The position numbers and the translations under genes are program-made. From NCBI GenBank assembly GCA_023382935.1, contig JAHDXL010000005.1:239493-303492 (forward strand): DNA of 64,000 bases, given 5' to 3'. Below are positions 55,814 through 64,000 of the stretch, piece by piece (position 1 is the stretch's first letter; the number at the start of each line of letters is the position of its first letter). The notes below the pieces were generated by a model. The model worked only from the letters and a program-made list of their open reading frames with translations, made no database searches and was not told the origin of the DNA. This DNA is from Phycisphaerales bacterium (lineage in GTDB: Bacteria > Planctomycetota > Phycisphaerae > Phycisphaerales > UBA1924).

Positions 55814-56769
55814 ACCAAACCTACCTCGGGGCGATGCTGTTCCTGTGCGGCGTTTTCGGATCGGCCTTGTGCAGCGGACTGGAGACAGGCTTCTACTGCG
55901 TGAGTTCACTGCGGCTGAGTCTGCGGCTCGGCGGGGAGGCGCGAGATCGCGCAGCCGAGCGCGTGCGGGCCGAACTTGATCGCCCGGAGCGGCTGCTGAC
56001 GACGCTGCTGATCGGGAACAACGTGTTCAACTACATCGCGTCGCTGGGACTGGCCTGGATGATGCTGAGTTATCAGATCTCGGAGGTGTGGGTGATCGTG
56101 CTCCAGGCGCTGGTGCTGACGCCGCTGCTGCTGGTGTTCGCCGAATCGCTGCCCAAGGAGGTATTCCGTCTGCGTGCCGACGTGCTGCCCTATCGGTTGG
56201 TGTGGGTGGTCAGGGCGTTGCGTGTTGTGTCGCTGCCACTGCTTGCGGTGGTGCTGGGCAGTGCGAGACTGGTAGCCCGGACGGGCCGGCCGGAGCGTCG
56301 GCGGCTGGGGCAGAGCGAGCACATCGCCGCGCTGCTCAAGGAGAGCGCGCTGCACGGGGCTCTCAGCCCGGTGCAGGCGTCGCTGATTGATCGCTCGATC
56401 GAATTGGCCCGGGCGACAGTGGGCTCGCTGGCGCTTCCATTGTCAGGCGAGGTGATCGACCCGGCGGACAAGGCCAAACTGCGATCGGCGGCGCGGCGAT
56501 GGGCGCCGCAGCCGGTGGTGGTGCTGCGTTCGCGAGGGGCCGTGGCGGGCCTGATCGACCCGATCGCGGTGCCGGGCGATCCGTTCGCGCTGCTGCCGCC
56601 GGTGCGGATCGAGGCCTCGACGACGGCCCGCGATGCGCTCTCGCAAATGTCGGCGGCTGGTTGCCGGCTGGCGGTGGTCTCATCGCGTGGACGTGACGTG
56701 GGGATCATCACCGCGCGGCGACTGGCCAGTCCGCTGCTCGATGCGTTGCGGGAGGACGCGCCGCGGTAG
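55810..56769 (+). CDS. Second DUF21 membrane protein, without the CorC domain
   Basis: 319 residues. DUF21 membrane part (about 1-150, SGLETGFYCVSSLRLSLRLG; NNVFNYIASLGLAWMML), then a degenerate CBS-like pair (about 190-310) that ends without a CorC_HlyC domain. Its start overlaps the stop of the preceding DUF21 gene (ATGA), so the two are made together and may form a hetero-oligomer, as proposed for other CNNM pairs. The missing C-terminal domain and altered CBS motifs suggest it is not a simple duplicate. Confidence 0.85.
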   Translation: MNQTYLGAMLFLCGVFGSALCSGLETGFYCVSSLRLSLRLGGEARDRAAERVRAELDRPERLLTTLLIGNNVFNYIASLGLAWMMLSYQISEVWVIVLQALVLTPLLLVFAESLPKEVFRLRADVLPYRLVWVVRALRVVSLPLLAVVLGSARLVARTGRPERRRLGQSEHIAALLKESALHGALSPVQASLIDRSIELARATVGSLALPLSGEVIDPADKAKLRSAARRWAPQPVVVLRSRGAVAGLIDPIAVPGDPFALLPPVRIEASTTARDALSQMSAAGCRLAVVSSRGRDVGIITARRLASPLLDALREDAPR

Positions 56770-56926
56770 AGTGAGGGGAGACCCCAGCGAAGGGGCGGCA
56801 CGGACGTGACGTGGGCTGCCATCCGCGGACGCACGGATCGAAGACCCGGGCGATCGTTGAGACCATGACGCCATCGAGCGGGTCAAGCATGGGTGGCGGC
56901 CCTGCGAGGGGGCGCCGAGGTCGGTG

Positions 56927-57376
56927 ATGAAACGCAAGAACGTGCTGCTCCTGATTGTCGTATTCATCCTGGCGGCTGCGTTGGGGCTTCCGTTGCTGCG
57001 GGGCGTGGCGCCGACGCCGGACATGTTCAGTGAAAACCTGAGCCTCAACGCCGCACTTGATCGCAGCGTCCGGACGGGCAGGCCGGTGCTGGCGGTGGTG
57101 ACGGCCGACTGGTGCGGCGCCTGCCAGGCGCTCAAGCGGGGCGCGCTGAGCGACACCCAGGTCGAGAGGATCGTCAGCGAGTCTTTCGTGCCGGTCTACG
57201 TTGATTCGGATCGCTCGCCGGGCGAGGTGGCGCAGATCGGTCGAGTTGAGTACCTGCCCACGGTTGTGGTGATCGTGGGTGGGCGCGAAGTCACCCGGGC
57301 CGTGGGAAACCAGTCAGCCGGACAACTTCGCGTCATGCTTGAACAGGCGCTGCGGCCGGCTCCTCCAGCGGATTGA
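56927..57376 (+). CDS. Membrane-anchored thioredoxin-like protein
   Basis: 149 residues. An N-terminal membrane anchor (about 5-22) precedes a thioredoxin fold with active site TADWCGACQALKR (CxxC near residues 63-66) and the cis-Pro in YLPTVVVIVGG near 107. Likely a periplasmic-facing disulfide exchange or repair protein. The ATG was preferred to the GTG 3 bases upstream. GCCGAGG is a weak Shine-Dalgarno sequence. The 3' end overlaps the convergent DUF1015 gene by 44 bases. Confidence 0.88.
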   Translation: MKRKNVLLLIVVFILAAALGLPLLRGVAPTPDMFSENLSLNAALDRSVRTGRPVLAVVTADWCGACQALKRGALSDTQVERIVSESFVPVYVDSDRSPGEVAQIGRVEYLPTVVVIVGGREVTRAVGNQSAGQLRVMLEQALRPAPPAD

Positions 57377-58703
57377 TGAACAGGCCGGTGGCCAGTTTGG
57401 GATAGAAGAACGTGGACTTCTGCGGCATGACTTCGCAGGCGCGGCTGACGTCGCGGACGGCATCAAGCGGAGTGGGACGCACGATCAGGGCGATCTGTGC
57501 GAAGCCAGCGCCGCCTCCGGCGCCGGTTTCGCCGCCGCGGCCGATGGCGAGTACCTCGTCGATCGAGTGGGGGAAGGCCCACTTGACGGGGTTTCCGGCA
57601 TTGAGAGCGGGCTGGCAAATTTCCTCGACGATCAGGTGCTGGATGATGGCCACGTCGAGCGATCGCCACGCCTCGGACTTGTCGGGGAAACGGTCCTCAA
57701 GCGGATCATCGACCGCCGGCCAGGCGCAATAGCACAGACCGGTCGCGAAATCGAGCAAGCCGATCACGTTGGTGTTCTCGCGAGCGGCGATGGATTCGAT
57801 GGCGCCGAGCAGGTGGTGGGGGTTGTTCTCGACCGGCTCGACGTGGAGCAGCCCGGCCGAGGCCTCGATGAACTTGTCGATGGTGTAGTCCTTCATGCCG
57901 CCGAGCACGCGGTGAGTGGGTCCGATGGCTAGTCCGGGGTCGGACATGCCGACGAGGACGAACATGGTGCGGCGTGCGGGGTGATCGGCGGGCACGGGGG
58001 CCTGCGATTCGAGCCAGTTGAGGTAGTTGACGGCGGTGTTGTAGCGGTGGTGCCCGTCGGCAATGAAGACGTCCTCGCCGGCCAGCGCATCCTGGTAAGC
58101 CTTGATGGTGGCGGGGTCTTCGACGGTCCAGACTTCGTGCTTGACGCCGTCGCCGAGGTCGGCGTGCAGATCCGGCCGGCGGGAGGTGGTGACTTTCTCG
58201 ACCAGTGCAGTGGCGCGGCCGGATTCGTCGGCCAGCAGGCCGAAGATGGGCGAGAGTTGCGTGCGTGTGGCCTTCATGAGGGCCAGACGGTCTTCCTTGG
58301 GTCCGGAGAAGGTTTGCTCGTGGGGCAGGATGCCTCCGCCGGGGCGCGGGCCGAGCGGCTCGGTGGAGACGGTGCAGGCCATGCCTTTGCGACGCCAGGT
58401 CTGCCCCATGAACTCAAACGTCTGGACATAGGCGAACATGGCGGGCTTGGCGCGCTGGCTCAGCGTGCCCTTGGAGAGCAGATCGCGGTAAGCGCGGTTG
58501 GCATTGGCGTAGGCCTCCGGCGGGCCGAGTTCCTTGGCGGGCACGTGCGGCAGGTCGATGCCGACGATGTTGCCGGGATCACGGCTGAGCAGCGATTTCT
58601 TGCCGGAGGCGTCGAGAACGTCGTAGGGCGGCGCGACGAGATTGGAGACGTCTCCCGAGCCACCGTGGTATTGAACGGCCCGAAATGGATAGACCGAAGG
58701 CAT
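57333..58703 (-). CDS. DUF1015 family protein
   Basis: 456 residues. The DUF1015 start FRAVQYHGGSGDVSNLVAPPYDVL at the N-terminus (APPYDV is diagnostic), and FIADGHHRYNTAVNYL near 245-260. DUF1015 members act in some bacteria near serine or amino-acid metabolism genes and were proposed as SerB- or kinase-like; the role is not certain here. Start placed at MPSVYPFRAV, with AAAGGAGCC 6 bases upstream; the frame extends more than 100 codons upstream without family character. It overlaps the 3' end of the thioredoxin-like gene by 44 bases in opposite orientation. Confidence 0.88.
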   Translation of the reverse strand: MPSVYPFRAVQYHGGSGDVSNLVAPPYDVLDASGKKSLLSRDPGNIVGIDLPHVPAKELGPPEAYANANRAYRDLLSKGTLSQRAKPAMFAYVQTFEFMGQTWRRKGMACTVSTEPLGPRPGGGILPHEQTFSGPKEDRLALMKATRTQLSPIFGLLADESGRATALVEKVTTSRRPDLHADLGDGVKHEVWTVEDPATIKAYQDALAGEDVFIADGHHRYNTAVNYLNWLESQAPVPADHPARRTMFVLVGMSDPGLAIGPTHRVLGGMKDYTIDKFIEASAGLLHVEPVENNPHHLLGAIESIAARENTNVIGLLDFATGLCYCAWPAVDDPLEDRFPDKSEAWRSLDVAIIQHLIVEEICQPALNAGNPVKWAFPHSIDEVLAIGRGGETGAGGGAGFAQIALIVRPTPLDAVRDVSRACEVMPQKSTFFYPKLATGLFINPLEEPAAAPVQA

Positions 58704-58790
58704 AGAGGCTCCTTTCGGGTCAACTATATAGTGTGTCGCGCCAGGAATCGGCCCTGCAGGTCCGAGGCGCTTTAGCGAGAGGTCGCACCC

Positions 58791-59588
58791 ATGCCGCGAG
58801 CCATCGTGATCCGCACGGCCGGAACCAACTGCGAACAGGAACTGGTGCGCGCCTTTCGGCTCGCCGGGGCCGAGGTTGAATTGCTGCATGTCGACCGCCT
58901 GATCGACGACCCGCGTCCGCTCGAGCGGGCCGACCTGATCGGCTTCCCCGGCGGATTCAGTTATGGGGATGACATCGCTTCCGGGCGCATCCTGGCGATG
59001 AAGATTCGGGAGAACCTCTGGCCTCAACTACGCGAGGCAGCCGAGCGCGGCACGGGGATGATCGGAGTGTGCAACGGGTTCCAGGTGATGGTGCAGGTGG
59101 GGCTGCTGCCGGGTCCGATGCCTGGGGAACGCTGGCCCGAAGCGCCGCCGCCGCAGACGCTGGCGCTGGCGCACAACGCGGGCGGGCGATTCGTCGACTG
59201 CTGGACGGGTGTGGAGGTACCGGGCACCAGCGTGTGCGTCTGGACGGCCCCGTGGAAGTCAGGCTTCGCATCGGAGGAGTTGATGATGCCCAACGCCCAC
59301 GGCGAGGGGCGGCTCGTCGCGGCCTCGGACGAACTGCTCGATCGGTTGGAACGGAACGGGCAGATCGCGGTGCGCTACCGCGAGAACTTCAACGGGTCGG
59401 CGCGAAGCGTGGCCGGCGTGTGCGACGCGGGGGGGCGCATCTTTGGGCTCATGCCTCACCCGGAACGCTTCCTCGACTGGACGCGGCATCCGTTCTGGAC
59501 TCGGCTCGGCGGGCAGGGCGGGCGAGTGACGCCGGGGCTGGCGCTGTTCCGCAGCGCCGTGCGGTCGCCACAGGGGCAGCCGGCCTGA
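58791..59588 (+). CDS. purQ: Phosphoribosylformylglycinamidine synthase, glutaminase subunit PurQ
   Basis: 265 residues; PurQ is usually about 225. Class I glutamine amidotransferase: the nucleophile in GVCNGFQVMVQ near residue 94, and the His-Pro-Glu of the triad in LMPHPERFLDW near 222. The early GTNCEQELVRAFRLAGAEVE and FPGGFSYGDDIASGRI segments are diagnostic. It feeds ammonia to PurL in purine synthesis. The extra residues lie around 110-165. GAGAGG lies 9 bases before the ATG. purL and purS are not in the window, and the gene stands alone. Confidence 0.94.
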   Translation: MPRAIVIRTAGTNCEQELVRAFRLAGAEVELLHVDRLIDDPRPLERADLIGFPGGFSYGDDIASGRILAMKIRENLWPQLREAAERGTGMIGVCNGFQVMVQVGLLPGPMPGERWPEAPPPQTLALAHNAGGRFVDCWTGVEVPGTSVCVWTAPWKSGFASEELMMPNAHGEGRLVAASDELLDRLERNGQIAVRYRENFNGSARSVAGVCDAGGRIFGLMPHPERFLDWTRHPFWTRLGGQGGRVTPGLALFRSAVRSPQGQPA

Positions 59589-59613
59589 CGCAACCGGTCA
59601 GGGGCGTGCTCGG

Positions 59614-59619
59614 TACAGT
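59614..59619 (+). promoter_or_regulatory. Putative -10 box (TACAGT) of the zinc-ribbon membrane protein gene
   Basis: TACAGT ends 5 bases before the GTG start at 59625; no Shine-Dalgarno sequence is present. Confidence 0.4.
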
Positions 59620-59624
59620 TTTAT

Positions 59625-60680
59625 GTGCCGATCCACGAGAGCACATTGCGGCGGATGGTCGGGGGATCGCTACAGATCGAGGGAGATCGACCATGCCGGC
59701 GTTGCGGGTATAACCTGCGTGGGCTGCGCAGCGGACAGGTGTGCCCGGAATGCGGCACCCCGATTCGGTCGCCGACCAGCGGACGGTTCGTCAACAACAT
59801 GGTCGACGCGCCGCTGGAATACCTCAAGAGGTTGCGGCTCGGGCTTGGGATGCTTTCGCTTTCAATCGTGCTGGGCGTGACCGCCGGGGTTGCGACTTTT
59901 TTTACGAGCGTGCCGGTGATCGCGTTGGCGGGCTTGCTGTGTGCTCCGCTGTGGGCCGGTGGAGTTTGGTTGGTTTCTGAGGGACGCCCGATCGAAGAGA
60001 ACTGCCCGCCCGATCCGATTCTTGACCACGCACAGTTGCGGACGATGATCCGGGCGACGCAGTCGATCTGCCTGCTCGCGGCCGCCCTCTTGTTCGGCGG
60101 GCTGCTGGCCCATCAGGCGGCGGCGACGCCCGTGGGGATGAAGCCGCCGGCTCACGTTCTGTGGCTCTACGGAGGTGGGGTGGCGGCGCTGTTGTTGAAC
60201 GTGCTGATGCTGGTGCCTTTCGGGGTGTATCTCTCGGCGTTGTCCGACTGGGCGGGGCATGGTCCGGCGAGCATGCAGTTCCGAGTTTCGGCGATCATCA
60301 TTACCGTTTCAGGCGGGGCGGGGCTGGTGGCCAGCGTTCCCGTGATCATCAATCCGCTGGGAAGTGGTCCGACGGCGATCATCGCGCTGTGGTCGGGCAT
60401 TTTGACCATGCTCATGGCCGGGTACTTTCTGGTGCTGGTGTTGCGTCTTGCGAACTCAGTCCGCTGGGCGGTGAGCAATGCCGTGTCGGGCATGGAGCGT
60501 GACGCGCGCGTGGCCGAGCGTCAGGCGCGCGAGGCCGAAGAGATGGCCAATCGAATGCAAGCGCCGTCGGTCGCACCCCCACGTCACATGGAGGAGTGGG
60601 AATCGGACGCGGACATTCCGCTGGTCGAGAAGCCGGCCAAACCGGGGTCGCAGAGTCCGGGCCCTAGCATTGCTCGATGA
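59625..60680 (+). CDS. Zinc-ribbon membrane protein of unknown function
   Basis: 351 residues from GTG. A zinc ribbon with two Cys pairs at about 24-45 (CRRCGYNLRG and CPECGTPI), then a helical membrane region with about seven segments (75-290) and a charged C-terminus. The ribbon-plus-membrane design is common in planctomycete proteins of unknown function; I cannot assign one. An ATG 10 codons in is an alternative start. Its stop overlaps the mnmA start (ATGA), so the gene is co-expressed with mnmA. Confidence 0.75.
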   Translation: MPIHESTLRRMVGGSLQIEGDRPCRRCGYNLRGLRSGQVCPECGTPIRSPTSGRFVNNMVDAPLEYLKRLRLGLGMLSLSIVLGVTAGVATFFTSVPVIALAGLLCAPLWAGGVWLVSEGRPIEENCPPDPILDHAQLRTMIRATQSICLLAAALLFGGLLAHQAAATPVGMKPPAHVLWLYGGGVAALLLNVLMLVPFGVYLSALSDWAGHGPASMQFRVSAIIITVSGGAGLVASVPVIINPLGSGPTAIIALWSGILTMLMAGYFLVLVLRLANSVRWAVSNAVSGMERDARVAERQAREAEEMANRMQAPSVAPPRHMEEWESDADIPLVEKPAKPGSQSPGPSIAR

Positions 60681-61840
60681 GCCGGAGTGGAGAACGAGTG
60701 CTGGTGGCGATGAGCGGCGGGGTCGATTCCTCGGTCGCGGCGGCGATGTTGCGTGAGCAGGGGTACGACGTGGTCGGATGTTTCATGCGTCTGGGCTCGC
60801 CGGGCGAGGCACTCGACGCCGAGGACGTTTGCGACACCGGGCCGACGCGCATCGGGAGGGGGTGCTGCTCGGTGGGCGACGCGGCCGACGCGCGGCTGGT
60901 GGCGGCTAGGCTCGACGTTCCGTTCTACGTCTGCAATTTTCGCGAGGATTTTTCGCGGATCATGGACTACTTTGCGGACGAATACGCAGCCGGGCGAACG
61001 CCGAATCCGTGCGTGCGCTGCAACGACTGGTTGAAGTTCGGCAGGTTGAGGGAGTTTGCGCGATCGCTGGGGATCGAGCGCGTCGCAAGCGGGCACTACG
61101 CCCGCATCGAGCGCGTGCACGGGCGTGCGCACCTGGCCCGCGGAGTCGATGAGGGCAAGGACCAGTCCTATGTGCTTTTCGGGGTCGAACCAGAATACCT
61201 GGAGCACATGCTGTTGCCCATTGGCTCGATGCACAAGAACGACGTTCGAGCCGAGGCGCGACGACTAGGGCTGGAGGTACATGACAAGCCCGACAGCCAG
61301 GAGATTTGCTTTGTGCCCGATGACGACTACGCCGCCCTGGTCGAGAGACGCCGGCCGGAGGTGCACCGGCAGGGCGACGTGCTCGATGCCCAGGGGCGGG
61401 TGGTGGGCCGACACCAGGGCCAGCATCGGTTTACCATCGGGCAGCGCCGCGGCGTGGGGGTGGCGCTGGGCTACCCGATCTATGTCGTGCACAAGGACGC
61501 GGTGCGCAACACGGTGACGCTGGGCGGGGTCGAGCAGTTGCACAGCCAGGGCTGCATCGCCGGCGAGGCCAACTGGTTCATCGAGCCGTTCGACGGCTGG
61601 CGATCCTGTCGCGCCCAGCACCGGTACAACAGCCCGGCGGTGGCGGCGCGGGTGAGAATGGTGGAACCGGGCACGTCCGATACCTATTCGGGGCGGCGCG
61701 GGCGTTTTGAACTGGTGTTCGACGCGCCGGAGCGGGCCGTGACTGAGGGGCAGGCGATCGTGCTCTACGATGACTCGCGCCCCGACCTGCTGATCGGCGG
61801 GGGGTGGATCGAAACGGCACAGCGAACGGTGGGACGATGA
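60677..61840 (+). CDS. mnmA: tRNA 2-thiouridylase MnmA
   Basis: 387 residues, normal size. The PP-loop AMSGGVDSSVAAAML is at about 11-25, and the catalytic Cys pair sites are in RTPNPCVRCND near residue 110 and SQEICFVPD near 210. It thiolates the wobble uridine of several tRNAs using a sulfur relay; tusA or iscS are not in the window. The start overlaps the zinc-ribbon gene stop (ATGA). A TAGCAT box 6 bases before the ATG could provide an additional leaderless start inside the operon. The stop overlaps the next gene's start (ATGA). Confidence 0.95.
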   Translation: MSRSGERVLVAMSGGVDSSVAAAMLREQGYDVVGCFMRLGSPGEALDAEDVCDTGPTRIGRGCCSVGDAADARLVAARLDVPFYVCNFREDFSRIMDYFADEYAAGRTPNPCVRCNDWLKFGRLREFARSLGIERVASGHYARIERVHGRAHLARGVDEGKDQSYVLFGVEPEYLEHMLLPIGSMHKNDVRAEARRLGLEVHDKPDSQEICFVPDDDYAALVERRRPEVHRQGDVLDAQGRVVGRHQGQHRFTIGQRRGVGVALGYPIYVVHKDAVRNTVTLGGVEQLHSQGCIAGEANWFIEPFDGWRSCRAQHRYNSPAVAARVRMVEPGTSDTYSGRRGRFELVFDAPERAVTEGQAIVLYDDSRPDLLIGGGWIETAQRTVGR

Positions 61841-62268
61841 ACGAGCGTCAGATCGCCATCTACATCTCGGGATTCAACGCGGCGAGTTACGACCGGCCCG
61901 ACGACCCGGCGGCCGATGCGGACGGGCACGTGATTACCGCGACCGTGCTCAAGCGAGAGGCGGTGGACCCGTCGCTGGTGCCGGTGCGGGTGCGGATTGG
62001 GCACGGGGTGGCGCCGGAGACGGCCTCGGGTATGCTCCGCAAGATCGCCGACATGATCGACGCGACGCCAGAACTGATGCGGGCGATGCCGGGTTTTGCC
62101 GTGCGGCGCAACCCAGACGGCAGCAGCACGCGCAGGCGCATTACGCCGGAAGGACTCTTGCACGCGGCTTCGCAAATGGAAGGCGAGGAGCGGGACCGCA
62201 TGCTCGAGATGATCGACAAGATCCGCGACCAGATCACCGACGATCCGCGCCCGGAAGACATGCTCTGA
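61837..62268 (+). CDS. Conserved-looking hypothetical protein after mnmA
   Basis: 143 residues, soluble, acidic C-terminus, mixed alpha/beta by composition. No family is recognised; features are an early beta-like IAIYISGFNAASYD and a helical end (GLLHAASQMEGEERDRMLEM). The ATG overlaps the mnmA stop, so it is coupled to it. It could be a small partner of mnmA, but only the position says so. The upstream extension of the frame to 61804 lies inside mnmA and looks spurious. Confidence 0.6.
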   Translation: MNERQIAIYISGFNAASYDRPDDPAADADGHVITATVLKREAVDPSLVPVRVRIGHGVAPETASGMLRKIADMIDATPELMRAMPGFAVRRNPDGSSTRRRITPEGLLHAASQMEGEERDRMLEMIDKIRDQITDDPRPEDML

Positions 62269-62392
62269 ATCATGGAGGTGGCCCGGCTGGCGGGCTGGCT
62301 TTTGCCTGGGGGAAGAGGACCGAAACCGTGGCCGCTCCGGGCCTAATACACTGTGGGCACGCCGCTCGGCATGCCCGCCGAGGGAGGACGCC

Positions 62393-63520
62393 ATGGATAT
62401 CTGGAAGAAACTGCGCGGGGAACTGATCGACATCATCGAGTGGCCGGACGACAACCCGGTGTCGCTGGTGTGGAAGTTTCCGCGATACAACGACGAGATC
62501 AAGAACGGCGCGCAGTTGATCGTGCGTCCGGGTCAGGCGGCTGTGTTCGTCGACCAGGGTCGCGTGGCCGACGTGTTCGAGCCGGGACGGCACAGACTCT
62601 CGACGGACAACCTGCCGATCCTGAGCACGCTGCGGGGATGGGTGTACGGGTTTGAGAGCCCATTCAAGGCCGATGTGTATTTCGTCGCCACGCGCCTCTT
62701 CACGGACCTGAAGTGGGGGACGATGAACCCGGTGATGCTGCGCGATCCGGAGTTCGGTCCGGTGCGATTGCGGGCGTTCGGGACGTACACGATGCAGTGC
62801 ACGCATCCGAGCACGCTGGTGTCGGAGATCGCCGGCGCCGGCCCGCACTTCACGGTGGAGGGCATCGTCGACCAGTTGCGCAACATGATCGTGTCACGCT
62901 TCACGGACGTGCTGGGCGAGTCGAAGATTCCGATTCTTGATTTGGCGGCCAGTTATGACGAACTGGGCAAGTTCCTGAGCGAGCGCATCGCTCCGGCGAT
63001 CGCCCAGTTCGGGCTGGAACTCAAGCACCTGCTGGTGGAGAACATCTCGCTGCCGCCCAACGTCGAGGCGGCGCTGGACAAGCGGTCGAGCATGGGGATC
63101 ATCGGCGACCTGCACAAGTACACGCAGTATCAGACGGCCGAGGCGATCGGCGACGCGGCCAAGAACCCCGGCGGAGGCATGGGCGACGCGATGGGGCTGG
63201 GGGCGGGCTTTGCGATGGCCAACCAGATGGCCCGTGCGATGATGCCGCAGGCTGGGGTGGCGCCTCCGCCGCCGCTGCCGCACGCCTCGCAGTTCCACTT
63301 GGCGATCAACGGGCAACAGGCGGGGCCTTTCACGATGGATGAACTGCGTGTGCATGCTTCGCGCGGGACGCTGAACGCGCAGTCGCTGGTGTGGAAGCCG
63401 GGGATGGCGTCGTGGACGCCGGCGGGGCAGGTGCCCGAACTGGCGCCCGTGCTGGCCGGGCCGCCGCCGATTCCGGGTTCGCCACCGCCAGTTCCGCCGG
63501 GGGCCCCTGCAGGCAAGTGA
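62393..63520 (+). CDS. SPFH-domain protein with C-terminal GYF-like domain
   Basis: 375 residues. The N-terminal part (about 10-255) is an SPFH/band-7-type domain as in B. subtilis YdjI virion-core-like proteins: LIVRPGQAAVFVDQGRVADV and IVDQLRNMIVSRFTDVLGES. A Met/Gly/Ala-rich stretch follows (260-300), then a GYF_2-like domain (about 300-360, FHLAINGQQAGPFTMDELR and LVWKPGMASWTPAGQV) and a Pro-rich end. In Bacillus such a protein is encoded beside a zinc-ribbon protein and may organise a membrane-linked complex. GGAGG lies 7-8 bases upstream. Confidence 0.85.
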   Translation: MDIWKKLRGELIDIIEWPDDNPVSLVWKFPRYNDEIKNGAQLIVRPGQAAVFVDQGRVADVFEPGRHRLSTDNLPILSTLRGWVYGFESPFKADVYFVATRLFTDLKWGTMNPVMLRDPEFGPVRLRAFGTYTMQCTHPSTLVSEIAGAGPHFTVEGIVDQLRNMIVSRFTDVLGESKIPILDLAASYDELGKFLSERIAPAIAQFGLELKHLLVENISLPPNVEAALDKRSSMGIIGDLHKYTQYQTAEAIGDAAKNPGGGMGDAMGLGAGFAMANQMARAMMPQAGVAPPPPLPHASQFHLAINGQQAGPFTMDELRVHASRGTLNAQSLVWKPGMASWTPAGQVPELAPVLAGPPPIPGSPPPVPPGAPAGK

Positions 63521-63537
63521 GCGAGCCCCCGCGTGAG

Positions 63538-64000
63538 ATGAGTCAATCGTCGACACAGGTCGAGGGCGAGCGCCGGTTTCCGTGCTGCCAATGCGGGGCC
63601 GAGTTGGCCTTTGCGCCGGGGGTATCGGCGCTGCGGTGCGTGTATTGCGGGGCGCAGACGGAGATTCCCGTCGAAGCGGCGCCGATCGAGGAACTGGATT
63701 TTCAGTCGTATCTGTCGGATCTGGCATCCCACGCCGAGACGGTTGACCGCATCGTGTCCAAATGCAACACCTGCGGGGCCGACGTGGAGTTTCCGGAAAA
63801 CGTGACCAGCCACGGGTGCCCATTCTGCGGGTCGAACGTGGTGGCGACGGGGCGGAGCGTGAAACTGATCCGTCCGCGCTCGTTGCTGCCGTTCTCGTTC
63901 GACGAGCAGCGAGCCCGCGGACTGTACGCGGCATGGATCGGCAAGTTGTGGTTTGCGCCCAGTGACATCAGGAAGATGTCGCGTGTCGAGTCACGGCTCT
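63538..64000 (+). CDS. Zinc-ribbon protein (YdjG-like), partial
   Basis: At least 154 residues; the gene continues past the window. Two zinc ribbons are visible: CCQCGAELAF with CVYCGAQTEI near 16-45, and CNTCGADVEF with CPFCGSNVV near 76-101. The following sequence (PRSLLPFSFDEQRARGLYAA, then WIGKLWFAPSD) resembles the YdjG/TFIIB-like zinc-finger proteins found beside SPFH genes. It starts 17 bases after the SPFH gene stop, without a clear Shine-Dalgarno sequence. Confidence 0.75.
   Translation, partial: MSQSSTQVEGERRFPCCQCGAELAFAPGVSALRCVYCGAQTEIPVEAAPIEELDFQSYLSDLASHAETVDRIVSKCNTCGADVEFPENVTSHGCPFCGSNVVATGRSVKLIRPRSLLPFSFDEQRARGLYAAWIGKLWFAPSDIRKMSRVESRL

Overview
The window is GC-rich, densely coded chromosomal DNA of a planctomycete, most likely class Phycisphaerae. 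Evidence: two secreted proteins end in a Cys-to-Gly-Cys dockerin-like tail and one in a PEP-CTERM-like tail, both common in that group; an ECF-type sigma factor is followed by a membrane Ser/Thr kinase; and an intact mreBCD cluster is present together with flagellar fliD/fliS. I see no phage, insertion sequence, CRISPR array, rRNA or convincing tRNA. Most genes are housekeeping genes in short, tightly overlapping operons.

Layout. 0.3-1.8 kb (minus): PhoU-like protein, fluoride channel crcB, DUF190. 2.0-9.7 kb: enolase, a DUF1801 protein, a multi-pass membrane protein, miaB, a secreted di-haem cytochrome c peroxidase, a methyltransferase. 9.6-15 kb (minus): a 1005-residue VWA membrane protein and a 779-residue Pro/Gln-rich membrane protein, a batA/DUF4175-like pair. 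15-19.4 kb: trpD facing a sigma factor-kinase operon. 19.7-24.7 kb (plus): a coiled-coil protein, then mreB-mreC-mreD and a GlmU-like beta-helix protein in overlapping frames. 24.7-33.1 kb: MFS transporter, secreted metalloprotease, MBL hydrolase, LamG-dockerin protein, NAD-malic enzyme, PEP-CTERM-like protein.

33.1-41.2 kb (minus): alaS, then the F0 half of ATP synthase (atpZ-like, atpI-like, atpB, atpE, atpF) and atpH. After atpH comes pgk, where most bacteria have atpA, and the run closes with a strong terminator. Subunits alpha, gamma, beta and epsilon are absent, so the ATP synthase operon is split. 41.3-46 kb: holB, fliS and a very long fliD. 46.2-54.6 kb: two membrane proteins, two aldehyde dehydrogenases (one without a catalytic half), SIMPL, GNAT, a redoxin with a DsbD-N-like protein, a Cys-less rhodanese lipoprotein and a racemase. 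54.6-64 kb: a DUF21 pair, thioredoxin, DUF1015, purQ, a zinc-ribbon membrane protein-mnmA operon, and an SPFH-GYF protein followed by a zinc-ribbon gene that runs off the end.

The most general observation concerns gene starts. At least ten genes have a TANNNT hexamer 5-11 bases before the start codon and no Shine-Dalgarno sequence, which suggests widespread leaderless mRNAs. Genes for secreted proteins and genes inside operons instead tend to have clear Shine-Dalgarno sequences.
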